From Oscillospiraceae bacterium (GTDB taxonomy: Bacteria; Bacillota; Clostridia; Oscillospirales; Ruminococcaceae), in NCBI GenBank assembly GCA_900757485.1, contig CAAEOA010000118.1, positions 1-12,077 of the forward strand: a stretch of 12,077 nucleotides of DNA, in the 5' to 3' direction. Shown here in pieces: positions 1 to 7,339 of the stretch. Within the stretch, counting starts at the first letter, position 1. Each line of letters starts with the position of its first letter. Position numbers and translations under genes: made by a program. The notes beneath the pieces are model-generated. The model worked only from the letters and a program-made list of their open reading frames with translations. It had not been told where the DNA came from and searched no databases.

Positions 1-2
1 CT

Positions 3-281
3 CAGGGGCGTACTGTTTATGAGTTTGCCGCGATGGGCGTACCTGCTATTGTCTTGGCGCAGAACGAGCGGGAGCAGCTTCATACTTTTGCCCAGATGAA
101 TAACGGATTTTTCAATTTAGGTTTGGGCAAGGACGTGCGCCGGGAAACGATAGAACGTTCTTTTGAATTTTTAATGAATACGCCGCAGTTGCGCAGTGAA
201 ATGAGGAACTTAATGCTTGCGCGAGGACAGGAATTGAAAAACGGTGTACACCGAGAGATTAAACTTATTTTGGGAGAATAA
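3..281 (+). CDS. C-terminal fragment of PseG/SpsG-like sugar-nucleotide hydrolase or glycosyltransferase-fold protein (5' end outside window)
   Basis: An open frame runs in from the left edge and stops at 279-281, giving about 92 visible residues. It begins with a Gly-Arg-Thr-x-x-Glu-Phe-Ala-Ala-Met-Gly-Val-Pro stretch followed by Ala-Gln-Asn-Glu-Arg-Glu and His-Thr-Phe. This resembles the C-terminal, nucleotide-binding half of PseG-type proteins, which remove UDP from a 2,4-diacetamido sugar during pseudaminic or legionaminic acid synthesis; SpsG of Bacillus is related. The ATG at 33 is internal to the domain and is unlikely to be the true start. In Clostridia this domain is often fused behind a CMP-sugar cytidylyltransferase, which cannot be checked here. 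The NeuB-family gene 23 bases downstream on the same strand supports a nonulosonic acid pathway. The domain family is fairly sure; the exact substrate is unknown. Confidence 0.7.
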   Translation, partial: QGRTVYEFAAMGVPAIVLAQNEREQLHTFAQMNNGFFNLGLGKDVRRETIERSFEFLMNTPQLRSEMRNLMLARGQELKNGVHREIKLILGE

Positions 282-304
282 GAAACGAAAGGCATGATAT
301 ACAG

Positions 305-1375
305 ATGAAAAATACGATTTTGGAAAGAATCAAACAAGGACAGTTTGTCCTGATTGCGGAAGTCGGAGTGAATTACTATGACATTGCGACAGAAAAAGGA
401 ATTTCGCCGATGGAAGCTGCCAAACTAATGATTTATGAGGCAAAGGAAGCCGGTATTCATGCGGTAAAATTTCAAACCTATAAAGCCGGCACTCTGGCAG
501 CAAAAGATTCCCCTTATTATTGGGATATTACCGAAGAGCCGACTACCTCTCAGTATCAGCTTTTTCAAAAGTTTGATTCCTTTGGCGAGGCAGAGTATCG
601 GGAATTGGCAGATTATTGTGAAGAGCTCGGCATTGAGTTTTTCTCTACCCCGTTTGACTTCGAGTCGGCAGATTATCTCGATGATATGATGAATGTTTAT
701 AAAATTTCCTCTTCTGATTTGAGCAATCTTCCGTTTATTGCGCATCAGGCAAAAAAGAATAAACCGATCTTATTGTCAGTCGGCGCGTCGAATGAGGATG
801 AAATTGACAGCGCTATTCAGACGATACGTACATATAATCATCAGCCGCTTATTTTAATGCATTGCATTTTGGAATATCCGACGCCTTGTGAGCATGCGAA
901 CCTGAACAAAATCGTTTCTCTGAAAAATCGTTATTCGGATGTATACGTGGGCTATTCGGATCACACGAAACCGGACGGTAAATATGAGGTAGTGAAAGCA
1001 GCATATTTAAAGGGTGCGCAGGTCATTGAGAAGCATTATACATTAGATAAAACATTAAAAGGAAATGATCACTATCATGCCATGGATCCGCAGGATGCCG
1101 CCGCAATCCTCCGCGAAATATCATATTTAGATAAAATTTGCGGCTCCTATGAATTAAAATGTCTGGATAGTGAGCAAAAAGCACGAAAAAATGCTCGCCG
1201 CTCCATTGTTTCTTTCGGCAAGATTGGCAAGGGTGAGATCATCACCGAGGACAAACTGACCTTTAAGCGCCCCGGAACCGGCATTTCTCCTTCTGCAATC
1301 CAAAGTGTTGTCGGGAAGATCGCTTTAACCGATATTGAAGACGATACCATCTTAACATCCGATTTGTTTGAATGA
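305..1375 (+). CDS. NeuB/SpsE-family nonulosonic (sialic-acid-like) acid synthase with C-terminal SAF domain
   Basis: This 356-residue protein should condense phosphoenolpyruvate with an N-acetylated six-carbon sugar to make a nine-carbon sialic-acid-like sugar in the cytoplasm. The N-terminal TIM barrel (about 1-280) shows IAEVGVNY (17-24), KFQTYK (55-60), FFSTPFD (112-118), MHCILEYPTP (185-194), GYSDHT (216-221) and IEKHYTLD (241-248). By family knowledge His220 and His244 are the expected metal ligands. The C-terminal SAF (antifreeze-like) domain (about 293-355) carries ARRSI and RPGTGISP (322-329). The length is usual for the family. A GAAAGG site lies 12 bases before the ATG. The partial PseG/SpsG-like gene upstream makes one operon with it. 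NeuB, LegI, PseI and SpsE cannot be told apart by eye, so the product could be legionaminic, pseudaminic or a related acid, for surface or spore-coat glycans. Confidence 0.93.
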   Translation: MKNTILERIKQGQFVLIAEVGVNYYDIATEKGISPMEAAKLMIYEAKEAGIHAVKFQTYKAGTLAAKDSPYYWDITEEPTTSQYQLFQKFDSFGEAEYRELADYCEELGIEFFSTPFDFESADYLDDMMNVYKISSSDLSNLPFIAHQAKKNKPILLSVGASNEDEIDSAIQTIRTYNHQPLILMHCILEYPTPCEHANLNKIVSLKNRYSDVYVGYSDHTKPDGKYEVVKAAYLKGAQVIEKHYTLDKTLKGNDHYHAMDPQDAAAILREISYLDKICGSYELKCLDSEQKARKNARRSIVSFGKIGKGEIITEDKLTFKRPGTGISPSAIQSVVGKIALTDIEDDTILTSDLFE

Positions 1376-1418
1376 TAGACTTGTTTCTTATTCGGAAGGA
1401 ATTCAGATACTTCTTTTT

Positions 1419-1475
1419 AAACAACACAAAAGCAGGATGCCCGTTTTATTTCGGCATCCTGCTTTTGTGTTGTTT
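1419..1475. terminator. Bidirectional intrinsic terminator between convergent genes
   Basis: A perfect 23-bp stem (1419-1441 with 1453-1475) encloses an 11-base loop. The A-rich start and T-rich end of the stem supply a U-rich 3' side on either strand. It lies between the end of the NeuB-family gene and the end of the convergent YibE/F gene, so it can serve both. Confidence 0.9.
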
Positions 1476-1499
1476 GATATGATGTTAATATTGTTGATT

Positions 1500-2855
1500 C
1501 TATATTCCGTTAAAATCATTTTCTTCGTCACGGAAACTGTCAATTGACATAAAATCATCAGGGCGCTCCGGTTTGGGCGGTATTCCTTCCGGCAGTTCCT
1601 CAAGTTGCTGCTTTTCGGCATCGGCTGTTATTGCAGCAGGTTCCTCGGAAGGACGGAATGGAACGGTTGTAGGGCGTTTTCGGCTGATTTTGTGGTTGCT
1701 GTAAAACAGCGCACAGATAAAAGAGGTTAGGGGAATCGTTAAAAGAATGCCGAAACTGCCGACCAGGGCGTTTAAGATTTCCACGACGATCATTTCACGG
1801 TTAAACAACGTCAGGAGAGAATTAGAGTATGCAACCAGCAGTAAGGTGACAGAAAGCGAGCTGCCGATGTAAGCAAGGATCAGTGTATTTGCCATCGTGC
1901 CCATCATATCTTTTCCAATCGTAATGCCGGATTTTAACAGCATGCCGAAAGATACGTGTTCGACTTGATCCTGAAGCTCTTTTAATGAGGAAGCGATAGA
2001 CACAGATACATCCATAATCGCACCGATTGCCCCGATGATGATGGCAGAGAAGATAATCGCTTTTAAATTAATCGGGCGGTCTTCGTTGAGCAGGTATAAG
2101 TGCAAAGAATCATCGTCCACCATGCCGGTCAATTTAATAATCTGATCCATGATTAAGGTAAGAAGCCCTACCATTGCTACACCGCTGAAACAGCCGATGC
2201 CGGCGGCAAGACTTTTTTTGTCCGCACCGTTTATAATCAATAATGTCATTACGATGATAAATATGCAAGTTGCAATAGACCACATGTAAATATTTTGTCC
2301 GGATAATACAGCGGGAATGAAGACAATGAAGATAGACAGGCAGGTAAATACCAGAGAAATGACGGTGTTCACTCCTTTCAACCTGCCGAAGATCAGCAAT
2401 CCGATACAGAACAATATACCTAACACGATTAAAGCGTCGGTGCGCACGTATTCTCCCAGCAGCCAATCATAGTTCAGCTCTGAATCGGTGTTTTCATAAA
2501 TTAAAACTTTATCGCCGGCTTCGGCTTCCTTCATTTGAATGGGATAAAGGGGATCGGTTTGCTGCAAGGCGGTAACCGTTTCTCCTTTTTTTTCGCCGCT
2601 TAAAATTTTGGCTGTAAAGATAATATTAACACCGCCGTCGTCACCGTCTACGCCCTCTAAAGGAACTTGGCGTTCTTTTGACATGATCTGAACGACCTTG
2701 GCTTTGTAAGAGATCGGAGTATCCTGCGCCCCGTCAAAGGCGGTCAGTCCCTCTATTGCCAGCTTGTGACCGACTATAATATAAACAACAGAAAGCAAAA
2801 TCGTAATCAGATAAACTGCAACCATTTTGGGTTTTATTATCAGTTTCTTTTTCAA
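1500..2855 (-). CDS. YibE/F family multi-pass membrane protein
   Basis: The protein matches the YibE/F family, integral membrane proteins of Firmicutes whose biochemical role is not established. From the TTG at 2855 it is 451 residues. A first membrane segment follows the basic start MKKKLIIKPK, then comes an outside domain of roughly 100 residues with a GDKVLIYEN stretch, then a run of about six to seven hydrophobic helices. Family-like blocks include NGADKKSLAAGIG, GAIGAIMDVSVSIASSL and a late GILLTIPLTSFICALFY. The C-terminal tail of about 65 residues is charged and Pro/Glu-rich and probably cytoplasmic. I prefer the TTG start because an AAGGATGAT site close to the consensus lies about 6-10 bases before it, while the ATG ten codons upstream (2885) has only an AGG touching the codon. 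It is transcribed divergently from purA, with its own promoter-like element. Family confident, function unknown. Confidence 0.88.
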   Translation of the reverse strand: MKKKLIIKPKMVAVYLITILLSVVYIIVGHKLAIEGLTAFDGAQDTPISYKAKVVQIMSKERQVPLEGVDGDDGGVNIIFTAKILSGEKKGETVTALQQTDPLYPIQMKEAEAGDKVLIYENTDSELNYDWLLGEYVRTDALIVLGILFCIGLLIFGRLKGVNTVISLVFTCLSIFIVFIPAVLSGQNIYMWSIATCIFIIVMTLLIINGADKKSLAAGIGCFSGVAMVGLLTLIMDQIIKLTGMVDDDSLHLYLLNEDRPINLKAIIFSAIIIGAIGAIMDVSVSIASSLKELQDQVEHVSFGMLLKSGITIGKDMMGTMANTLILAYIGSSLSVTLLLVAYSNSLLTLFNREMIVVEILNALVGSFGILLTIPLTSFICALFYSNHKISRKRPTTVPFRPSEEPAAITADAEKQQLEELPEGIPPKPERPDDFMSIDSFRDEENDFNGI

Positions 2856-2936
2856 GTAGAGATCATCCTTTCGCTTGATGTGCATCCTGCAAAGAGGCGG
2901 GAAATGATTTGATAATCTTGGTATTGCAATGTTACT

Positions 2937-2966
2937 ATTATATCATAGAACCGGATTCTTTGTATA
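2937..2966 (-). promoter_or_regulatory. Candidate promoter of the YibE/F gene
   Basis: On the - strand a perfect TATAAT (2942-2937) lies 18 bases after TATACA (2966-2961), which matches four of six -35 positions. It would start transcription near 2930, about 75 bases before the preferred TTG. The -35 match is weak, so confidence rests on the -10 box and its location. Confidence 0.5.
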
Positions 2967-3016
2967 GTTAAAAATCATGAACATCAGAAGAAACTTGCTT
3001 TTTTTCTCGGATATCC

Positions 3017-3045
3017 TTGATTTTTTATCGGTTACAGACTATAAT
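3017..3045 (+). promoter_or_regulatory. Sigma-A promoter of purA
   Basis: TTGATT (3017-3022), a 17-base spacer and a perfect TATAAT (3040-3045) form a near-consensus vegetative promoter. Transcription would start near 3052, leaving a leader of about 60 bases before purA. The leader opens with a short hairpin (3052-3059 with 3068-3075). I saw no purine riboswitch signature in the 226 bases between the YibE/F gene and purA. Confidence 0.85.
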
Positions 3046-3111
3046 GTTTTAGGGTATTCTTTTGCGGGAATATCCATTGCTATGTAAAATTGAAAGTAAA
3101 GGGGTAATTAC

Positions 3112-4386
3112 ATGTCAGCAAAAGTAGTTGTCGGAGTCCAATGGGGCGATGAGGGAAAAGGTAAAATTATTGACATCCTTGCTTCTCGGGCAGATGTTGT
3201 CATTCGCTCTCAAGGCGGAAACAATGCTGGTCATACTGTGGAAAATAACGGTGAGGTTTACAAGCTTCATTTGATCCCGTCCGGAATTCTTTATAAGGAT
3301 ACCTTGTGCTTGATCGGCTGCGGTGTTGTGATTGACCCCAAAGTAATATTGCAGGAGATAGACGGTTTGATTGCGCGGGGGATTGACTGTAAAAATCTGC
3401 GAATTGATCCCAGAGCACATGTGATTATGCCTTGGCATATTGCGTTGGACGGCTTGTCCGAGAAAAAACGCGGCAATGCAGAAATCGGTACGACTCGTCG
3501 CGGAATCGGCCCGTGCTATATGGATAAAGCAGAGCGCTGCGGAATTCGGATGTATGATTTAGTACACCCTGAGTTGTTCCGTGAAAAAGCCATGTCAGTC
3601 GGTATTTTAAAAAATGATTTGATTACCAAACTGTATGAGGAAGAACCGATTGATTTAGAAACGGTAATTGAAGAATATGTTGCCTATGGAAAACGCTTGG
3701 AGCAATACATAGATGATGTATCCGTGCTTGCGTTCGAGGCTTGCAAAGCCGGAAAAAACGTTCTGTTTGAGGGCGCGCAGGGCACTTTGCTGGATTTGGA
3801 CATGGGAACTTATCCGTTTGTTACTTCATCTCATCCGGTTTCCGGCGGCGTTTGTGTCGGTACCGGCGTCGGACCGACCATGATCGGAGAGGTCATCGGC
3901 GTTGCAAAAGCGTATACCACTCGGGTGGGAAAAGGCCCGTTCCCTACCGAACTCAACGATGATATGGGTGAATTGATTCGCCAGCGCGGACATGAGTTCG
4001 GCACGACTACCGGCAGACCGCGCCGCACGGGATGGTTTGATGCTGTGATCCTGCGTCATGCGGTCCGTGTAAATGGATTGACAGGACTTGCAATCAACAA
4101 ATTGGATACTTTGAGCGATATCGGAAAGTTGAAAATCTGCGTGGCATATAAAAAGAACGACGGTACAATATTGAATGATTATCCTGCTTCTTTGGAAGAA
4201 CTTGCACTTTGCGAGCCGGTGTATGAAGAAGTGGAAGGCTTTACCGGTGACTTGTCCCAGTGCAAAACATATGATGAATTGCCTCAGGTATGCAAAGATT
4301 ATATTAAACGGCTGGAAGAAGTTTGCGGTTGTCCGGTGATTATGGTAGGTGTCGGTCCGGCAAGAAGCCAGAATCTGGAACGGTAA
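3112..4386 (+). CDS. purA: Adenylosuccinate synthase
   Basis: PurA joins aspartate to IMP using GTP to give adenylosuccinate, the first step from IMP to AMP, in the cytoplasm. The 424-residue length is standard. The N-terminal QWGDEGKGK (10-18) carries the catalytic acid Asp13, and GGNNAGHTV (35-43) carries His41, at the same numbers as in the E. coli enzyme. TTRRGIGP, FEGAQGTLLD, GTYPFVTSS and GTGVGP follow in family order. Next come TTTGRPRRTGWFD, which binds GTP and aspartate, and NKLDTL, which recognises guanine. The C-terminal block VGVGPARSQ is slightly divergent from the common form but in place. The ATG has an AAAGGGG ribosome binding site 7 bases upstream and a near-consensus promoter about 70 bases upstream. 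It ends in a strong intrinsic terminator, so it is probably transcribed mainly as a single gene. Confidence 0.98.
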   Translation: MSAKVVVGVQWGDEGKGKIIDILASRADVVIRSQGGNNAGHTVENNGEVYKLHLIPSGILYKDTLCLIGCGVVIDPKVILQEIDGLIARGIDCKNLRIDPRAHVIMPWHIALDGLSEKKRGNAEIGTTRRGIGPCYMDKAERCGIRMYDLVHPELFREKAMSVGILKNDLITKLYEEEPIDLETVIEEYVAYGKRLEQYIDDVSVLAFEACKAGKNVLFEGAQGTLLDLDMGTYPFVTSSHPVSGGVCVGTGVGPTMIGEVIGVAKAYTTRVGKGPFPTELNDDMGELIRQRGHEFGTTTGRPRRTGWFDAVILRHAVRVNGLTGLAINKLDTLSDIGKLKICVAYKKNDGTILNDYPASLEELALCEPVYEEVEGFTGDLSQCKTYDELPQVCKDYIKRLEEVCGCPVIMVGVGPARSQNLER

Positions 4387-4392
4387 CAGACA

Positions 4393-4431
4393 AAAAATAA
4401 AGCCGGCGGAATCTCCGCCGGCTTTATTTTT
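4393..4431 (+). terminator. Intrinsic terminator after purA
   Basis: A perfect 18-bp stem (4393-4410 with 4414-4431) has a 3-base loop, a GC-rich core and a 3' end of TTTATTTTT. It starts 7 bases after the purA stop codon. It ends only 26 bases before trmB, so it stands between trmB and the purA promoter. Confidence 0.93.
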
Positions 4432-4457
4432 GACGATAGGGAAAAGGAGAAGCTTTT

Positions 4458-5123
4458 ATGCGGATGAGGAAGAAAAAATGGGCAGTCCCGGAACTGAATT
4501 GCTGTGGCTTTTTTGTCGAACAGCCGATAGAGTACAAAGGGCGTTGGAGGGAAGCTTTTCCCCATCCGGAATATCCGATTTGCTTGGAACTTGGGTGTGG
4601 AAAAGGCTCATTTGCGGCGCAAATGGGAATAGCGTATAAAGAAACCAATTTTCTTGCCATTGATTTAATCAGCGATATGCTGGGAGTCGGGCAGCGTAAT
4701 ATTAAAAAGCTGTATGCGGAACATCAGCGTCCGGTGGACAATATACGGCTGACAGCGCATGATATTGAACGACTGCCCTTGATTTTTTCAGAAACGGATT
4801 GCTTTGATCGAATGTATATCAATTTTTGTAATCCTTGGCCGAAGGCAAAGCATCGAAAGAGAAGGCTGACTCATCCGAAACAGCTTGCAGTATATCGGGA
4901 ACATTTGAAACCTGAGGGAGAAATTTGGTTTAAAACGGACAGCGATATGTTGTTTACGGACAGCAAACAATACTTTGAAGAGTCGGGTTTTCGTATTGTT
5001 TATTGCACTTATGATTTGCATCATGCTGATTTTAAAGGGTTCAGTCCGATGACTGAGCATGAAAAGATGTTTACGGAGGAAGGAATTCCGACAAAATTCC
5101 TGATTGCAAGTAAGCCGGGATAA
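4458..5123 (+). CDS. trmB: tRNA (guanine-N7-)-methyltransferase
   Basis: TrmB transfers a methyl group from S-adenosylmethionine to N7 of guanosine 46 in the variable loop of tRNAs. The 221-residue protein is the usual size for bacterial TrmB. The SAM-binding motif LELGCGKG is at 43-50 and the acidic end of the second strand at AIDL (67-70). The signature INFCNPWPKAKHRKRRL lies at 121-137 and the C-terminal TEHEKMFTEEG at 199-209. In E. coli TrmB the signature has Asp where this protein has Asn125 (DPWPK against NPWPK). I believe NPWPK also occurs in other Clostridia, so I do not read it as inactivation. The ATG has an AAGGAG site at good spacing. The gene begins 26 bases after the purA terminator, leaving no room for a promoter below it. 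Transcription therefore probably depends on read-through or on a weak promoter inside purA. Confidence 0.96.
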   Translation: MRMRKKKWAVPELNCCGFFVEQPIEYKGRWREAFPHPEYPICLELGCGKGSFAAQMGIAYKETNFLAIDLISDMLGVGQRNIKKLYAEHQRPVDNIRLTAHDIERLPLIFSETDCFDRMYINFCNPWPKAKHRKRRLTHPKQLAVYREHLKPEGEIWFKTDSDMLFTDSKQYFEESGFRIVYCTYDLHHADFKGFSPMTEHEKMFTEEGIPTKFLIASKPG

Positions 5124-5135
5124 TCTGAAAAAATC

Positions 5136-5174
5136 AAAATCCCTAATCTGCCGACATGGCAGATTAGGGATTTT
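5136..5174. terminator. Bidirectional intrinsic terminator between trmB and the convergent membrane-protein gene
   Basis: A perfect 17-bp stem (5136-5152 with 5158-5174) encloses a 5-base loop. It has an A-run on the left and a T-run on the right, so both transcripts acquire a U-tract. It lies 12 bases after the trmB stop and 11 bases beyond the convergent gene's stop. Confidence 0.92.
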
Positions 5175-5185
5175 TGTGCTTATAT

Positions 5186-5716
5186 TTATTGTTGCGGAGG
5201 TTGTTGCTGCGGAGGAACATTTTGCTGATATTGCGGAGGCTGCTGTTGGTACTGCTGCTGATACTGTGGCTGTTGATACTGCTGCGGGGGATATACTTTT
5301 TTCTCCACAACATTGAATGCTCTGTCAGCCAGCTTGTTCAGCAAGGGAATACCGGCATCTTTGCCTTTGGTTACCTTGGTTAATGCGATAATCACCAAAA
5401 CCAATACCAAAATAGAAACTAAAGATTCAATTACATTGGTTCCAATGTAAAAAATGCGGTAAATGTGATAGAGGAATTCTGAGTTTAACGATGATGGTGC
5501 AGAATAATGAATCAGATTTAAAATACCGCTTACCGCTGCGCTGAAAAGAGACAAAAAGAATGCTTGAATTACTTGTTTGCTGAGCCATTCATTCTTTTCC
5601 GCAACGATCACAAACCCGAGTAAAATTCCGCAAAGTAACGTCTGTCCCAAAAAAGCCAGGATAAACGCAACTGCTACGTAAAACCATAAGTAAATACCAT
5701 ATTTGCCTTTTGACAT
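5186..5716 (-). CDS. Small membrane protein with Gln/Pro/Tyr-rich C-terminal tail (unknown function, DUF4870/Tic20-like look)
   Basis: I do not recognise a specific gene. The 176-residue protein has hydrophobic segments at about 10-27, 28-40, 50-68 and 85-112, with no signal peptide. After the last segment comes KGKDAGIPLLNKLADRA, a short amphipathic stretch that resembles the region after the last helix in small DUF4870/Tic20-like proteins; that resemblance is by memory only. Residues about 142-176 consist almost entirely of Gln, Pro and Tyr in PQYQQQ-like repeats. The tail is in frame with the rest, and the stop sits right before the terminator. The ATG has a GAAAGGA site 10 bases upstream. 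A promoter-like element lies in the 104-base gap to the hydrogenase gene. No clear terminator was seen in that gap, so some read-through from the hydrogenase operon is possible. Confidence 0.85.
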   Translation of the reverse strand: MSKGKYGIYLWFYVAVAFILAFLGQTLLCGILLGFVIVAEKNEWLSKQVIQAFFLSLFSAAVSGILNLIHYSAPSSLNSEFLYHIYRIFYIGTNVIESLVSILVLVLVIIALTKVTKGKDAGIPLLNKLADRAFNVVEKKVYPPQQYQQPQYQQQYQQQPPQYQQNVPPQQQPPQQ

Positions 5717-5789
5717 AAGAGCATCAATCCTTTCTTTTCATTCCGCCGTTCGTTGAAGATAGCGGATTTCATTCTATTATTAGCATAGC

Positions 5790-5817
5790 ATAATATTGAC
5801 TTTTCTACAATATGCAA
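5790..5817 (-). promoter_or_regulatory. Candidate promoter of the Gln/Pro-rich membrane protein gene
   Basis: On the - strand, TTGCAT (5817-5812) and TATTAT (5795-5790) are 16 bases apart, just below the end of the hydrogenase gene. The -10 matches five of six positions and the -35 three of six. A second, overlapping pair (TTGTAG, 17 bases, TATGCT) is also possible. The call is tentative. Confidence 0.4.
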
Positions 5818-5820
5818 CTG

Positions 5821-7260
5821 CTAATTTTTTACATCATATACCGAAATGGCGTCTCGGATACTTTTTTCCAGTGCAAGTTTGCCGTACTTGTCAATTTCCC
5901 CTTTGTCTTTCGGACCGTGAGTCAAACAGCCGGCTCCGCCGATACATCCGCCTACACAAGCCATGCCTTCGATAAAGTTTTCAGGCAGCACGTTTTTGGA
6001 GGCTTTCAGCAAGGCGACGCGGCAGGCTTCAATTCCATCGCAGGCAACCGGTTTCAGCGTAAATTGTTCTTCGGTAATATTTTGTTCTTTCAGCGCTTCG
6101 GCAACCGCATCTGCCAGTCCGCCGCTACGTGCGAAAATACGACCGAAGTAGGAGGCATTGTCGAGTGTGGTTTCCGGGAGGGCGGCAAGGTCAATTTCCT
6201 TGCTGTCAAACAAAGCCTGAAGTTCTTCAAAAGTAATGACGCAGTCGATGTAAGGCTTCACGGTTTCTTTTTGGAACTCCATTTTCTTAGCGGTACACGG
6301 ACCGATAAATACAATTTTAGAGGTCGGATCGGTTTCTTTGATAAAACGGGCAATCTCTGCCATCGGAGAGAGATTATGTGACACATGTTCTTTTAGCTGC
6401 GGGAAAGATTTTTCAATATAACTGACAAAGGCAGGACAGCATGAACTGGTCAAAAAGCCTTTTTCCGCCAATTCGGAAGCTTCTTTGTATGCCACCATAT
6501 CCGCGCCCAGCGCTGCCTCGACAACGTGATGGAATCCGAGTTGTTTAATCGCGGAAATGACCTGCCCCAGCTTGACATAATTGAACTGACTGGAAATGGA
6601 TGGGGCAACGACCGCATACACATTATAATTTTGATTTTGATTGCTTTTTTTGATGATGTCGATTGCACTCAGTATAAAAGATTTGTCGGTGATTGCACCA
6701 AAAGGACATTGATACACACAGGCGCCGCATGAAATACACTTGTCATTGTCAATTTCCGCTCTTTTGTCCTCGCCCATGTGGATAGCGTTCACTTTGCAGG
6801 CAACTTCACAAGGACGGTTGCGGGTAGTGATGGCGCTGTAAGGACATACTGCAGAACATTTTCCGCATTTTTTGCATTTGTCGGAATCTATATGAGCTTT
6901 TTGGTTGGCATCGAAGGAAATCGCACCGAAATTGCAGGCTTCTTCGCATCGGTGAGCAATACATCCGCGGCAGGAATCGGTTACGGTATAGCTACTGACC
7001 GGACACTCGTCACAGGCGATGTCAAGAACTTCAATGACATTGGGATTGTCTTTGTCGCCGCCCATTGCCAGCTTGATTCGTTCTAAAACGATTGCGCGTT
7101 CCTTGTAAATACAGCATCGCATGGTAGCCTCTTTGCCCGGTACGATTTCAAGCGGGATTTCATAATAACTGCTTTCTAAATGATCTTCCCAAGCGCGCTT
7201 TGCTACACCGCGCAATACTTTGTATTTTAAAAGCTGTACTTTTGTATCAAATAATCTCAT
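5821..7260 (-). CDS. Monomeric [FeFe] hydrogenase, group B-like, with N-terminal iron-sulfur clusters
   Basis: The protein should catalyse reversible proton reduction to H2 in the cytoplasm, with ferredoxin as the likely partner. It is 479 residues long. The N-terminal part has Cys pairs at 83/86 and a Cys set at 97, 100, 105 and 109. Two ferredoxin-type motifs follow (Cys129-132-135-139 and Cys175-178-181-185), with Cys151 and Cys155 between them. The C-terminal H-cluster domain shows all three family motifs: SSCCPAFV (272-279), GPCTAKKME (320-328) and EGMACVGGCIGG (431-442). Cys275, Cys322, Cys435 and Cys439 are the expected cluster ligands and Cys274 the proton-relay residue, so the active site looks intact. 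Gly320 replaces the Met common in group A enzymes, and the Cys-rich N-terminus also differs, so I infer group B. The start has a GGAAAGGA site about 11 bases upstream. It follows a small [2Fe-2S] protein gene by 79 bases on the same strand. Confidence 0.93.
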   Translation of the reverse strand: MRLFDTKVQLLKYKVLRGVAKRAWEDHLESSYYEIPLEIVPGKEATMRCCIYKERAIVLERIKLAMGGDKDNPNVIEVLDIACDECPVSSYTVTDSCRGCIAHRCEEACNFGAISFDANQKAHIDSDKCKKCGKCSAVCPYSAITTRNRPCEVACKVNAIHMGEDKRAEIDNDKCISCGACVYQCPFGAITDKSFILSAIDIIKKSNQNQNYNVYAVVAPSISSQFNYVKLGQVISAIKQLGFHHVVEAALGADMVAYKEASELAEKGFLTSSCCPAFVSYIEKSFPQLKEHVSHNLSPMAEIARFIKETDPTSKIVFIGPCTAKKMEFQKETVKPYIDCVITFEELQALFDSKEIDLAALPETTLDNASYFGRIFARSGGLADAVAEALKEQNITEEQFTLKPVACDGIEACRVALLKASKNVLPENFIEGMACVGGCIGGAGCLTHGPKDKGEIDKYGKLALEKSIRDAISVYDVKN

Positions 7261-7339
7261 TATAACAATATTCCTTTCCGAGGAGAGTGGTTTTCCGAAT
7301 AGGGATACACTTTATTCTGTTTGTCTTTTGTTTTAACTT

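Noticed and set aside
2886..3111. Purine riboswitch upstream of purA
   Set aside because: The leader from the predicted start is only about 60 bases and lacks the purine aptamer core.
4458..5123. trmB inactivated by Asp to Asn in the PWPK motif
   Set aside because: The rest of the protein is intact and I believe NPWPK occurs in other clostridial TrmB proteins, so loss of function is not supported.
5174..5383. + strand Leu-rich frames opposite the Gln/Pro-rich tail
   Set aside because: The Leu runs are the reverse reading of Gln codons (CAG/CAA) of the tail; there is no ribosome site.
5812..6381. Long + strand open frame opposite the hydrogenase gene
   Set aside because: It is antisense to an unmistakable [FeFe] hydrogenase, has no ribosome site and resembles no family; it is a shadow frame.
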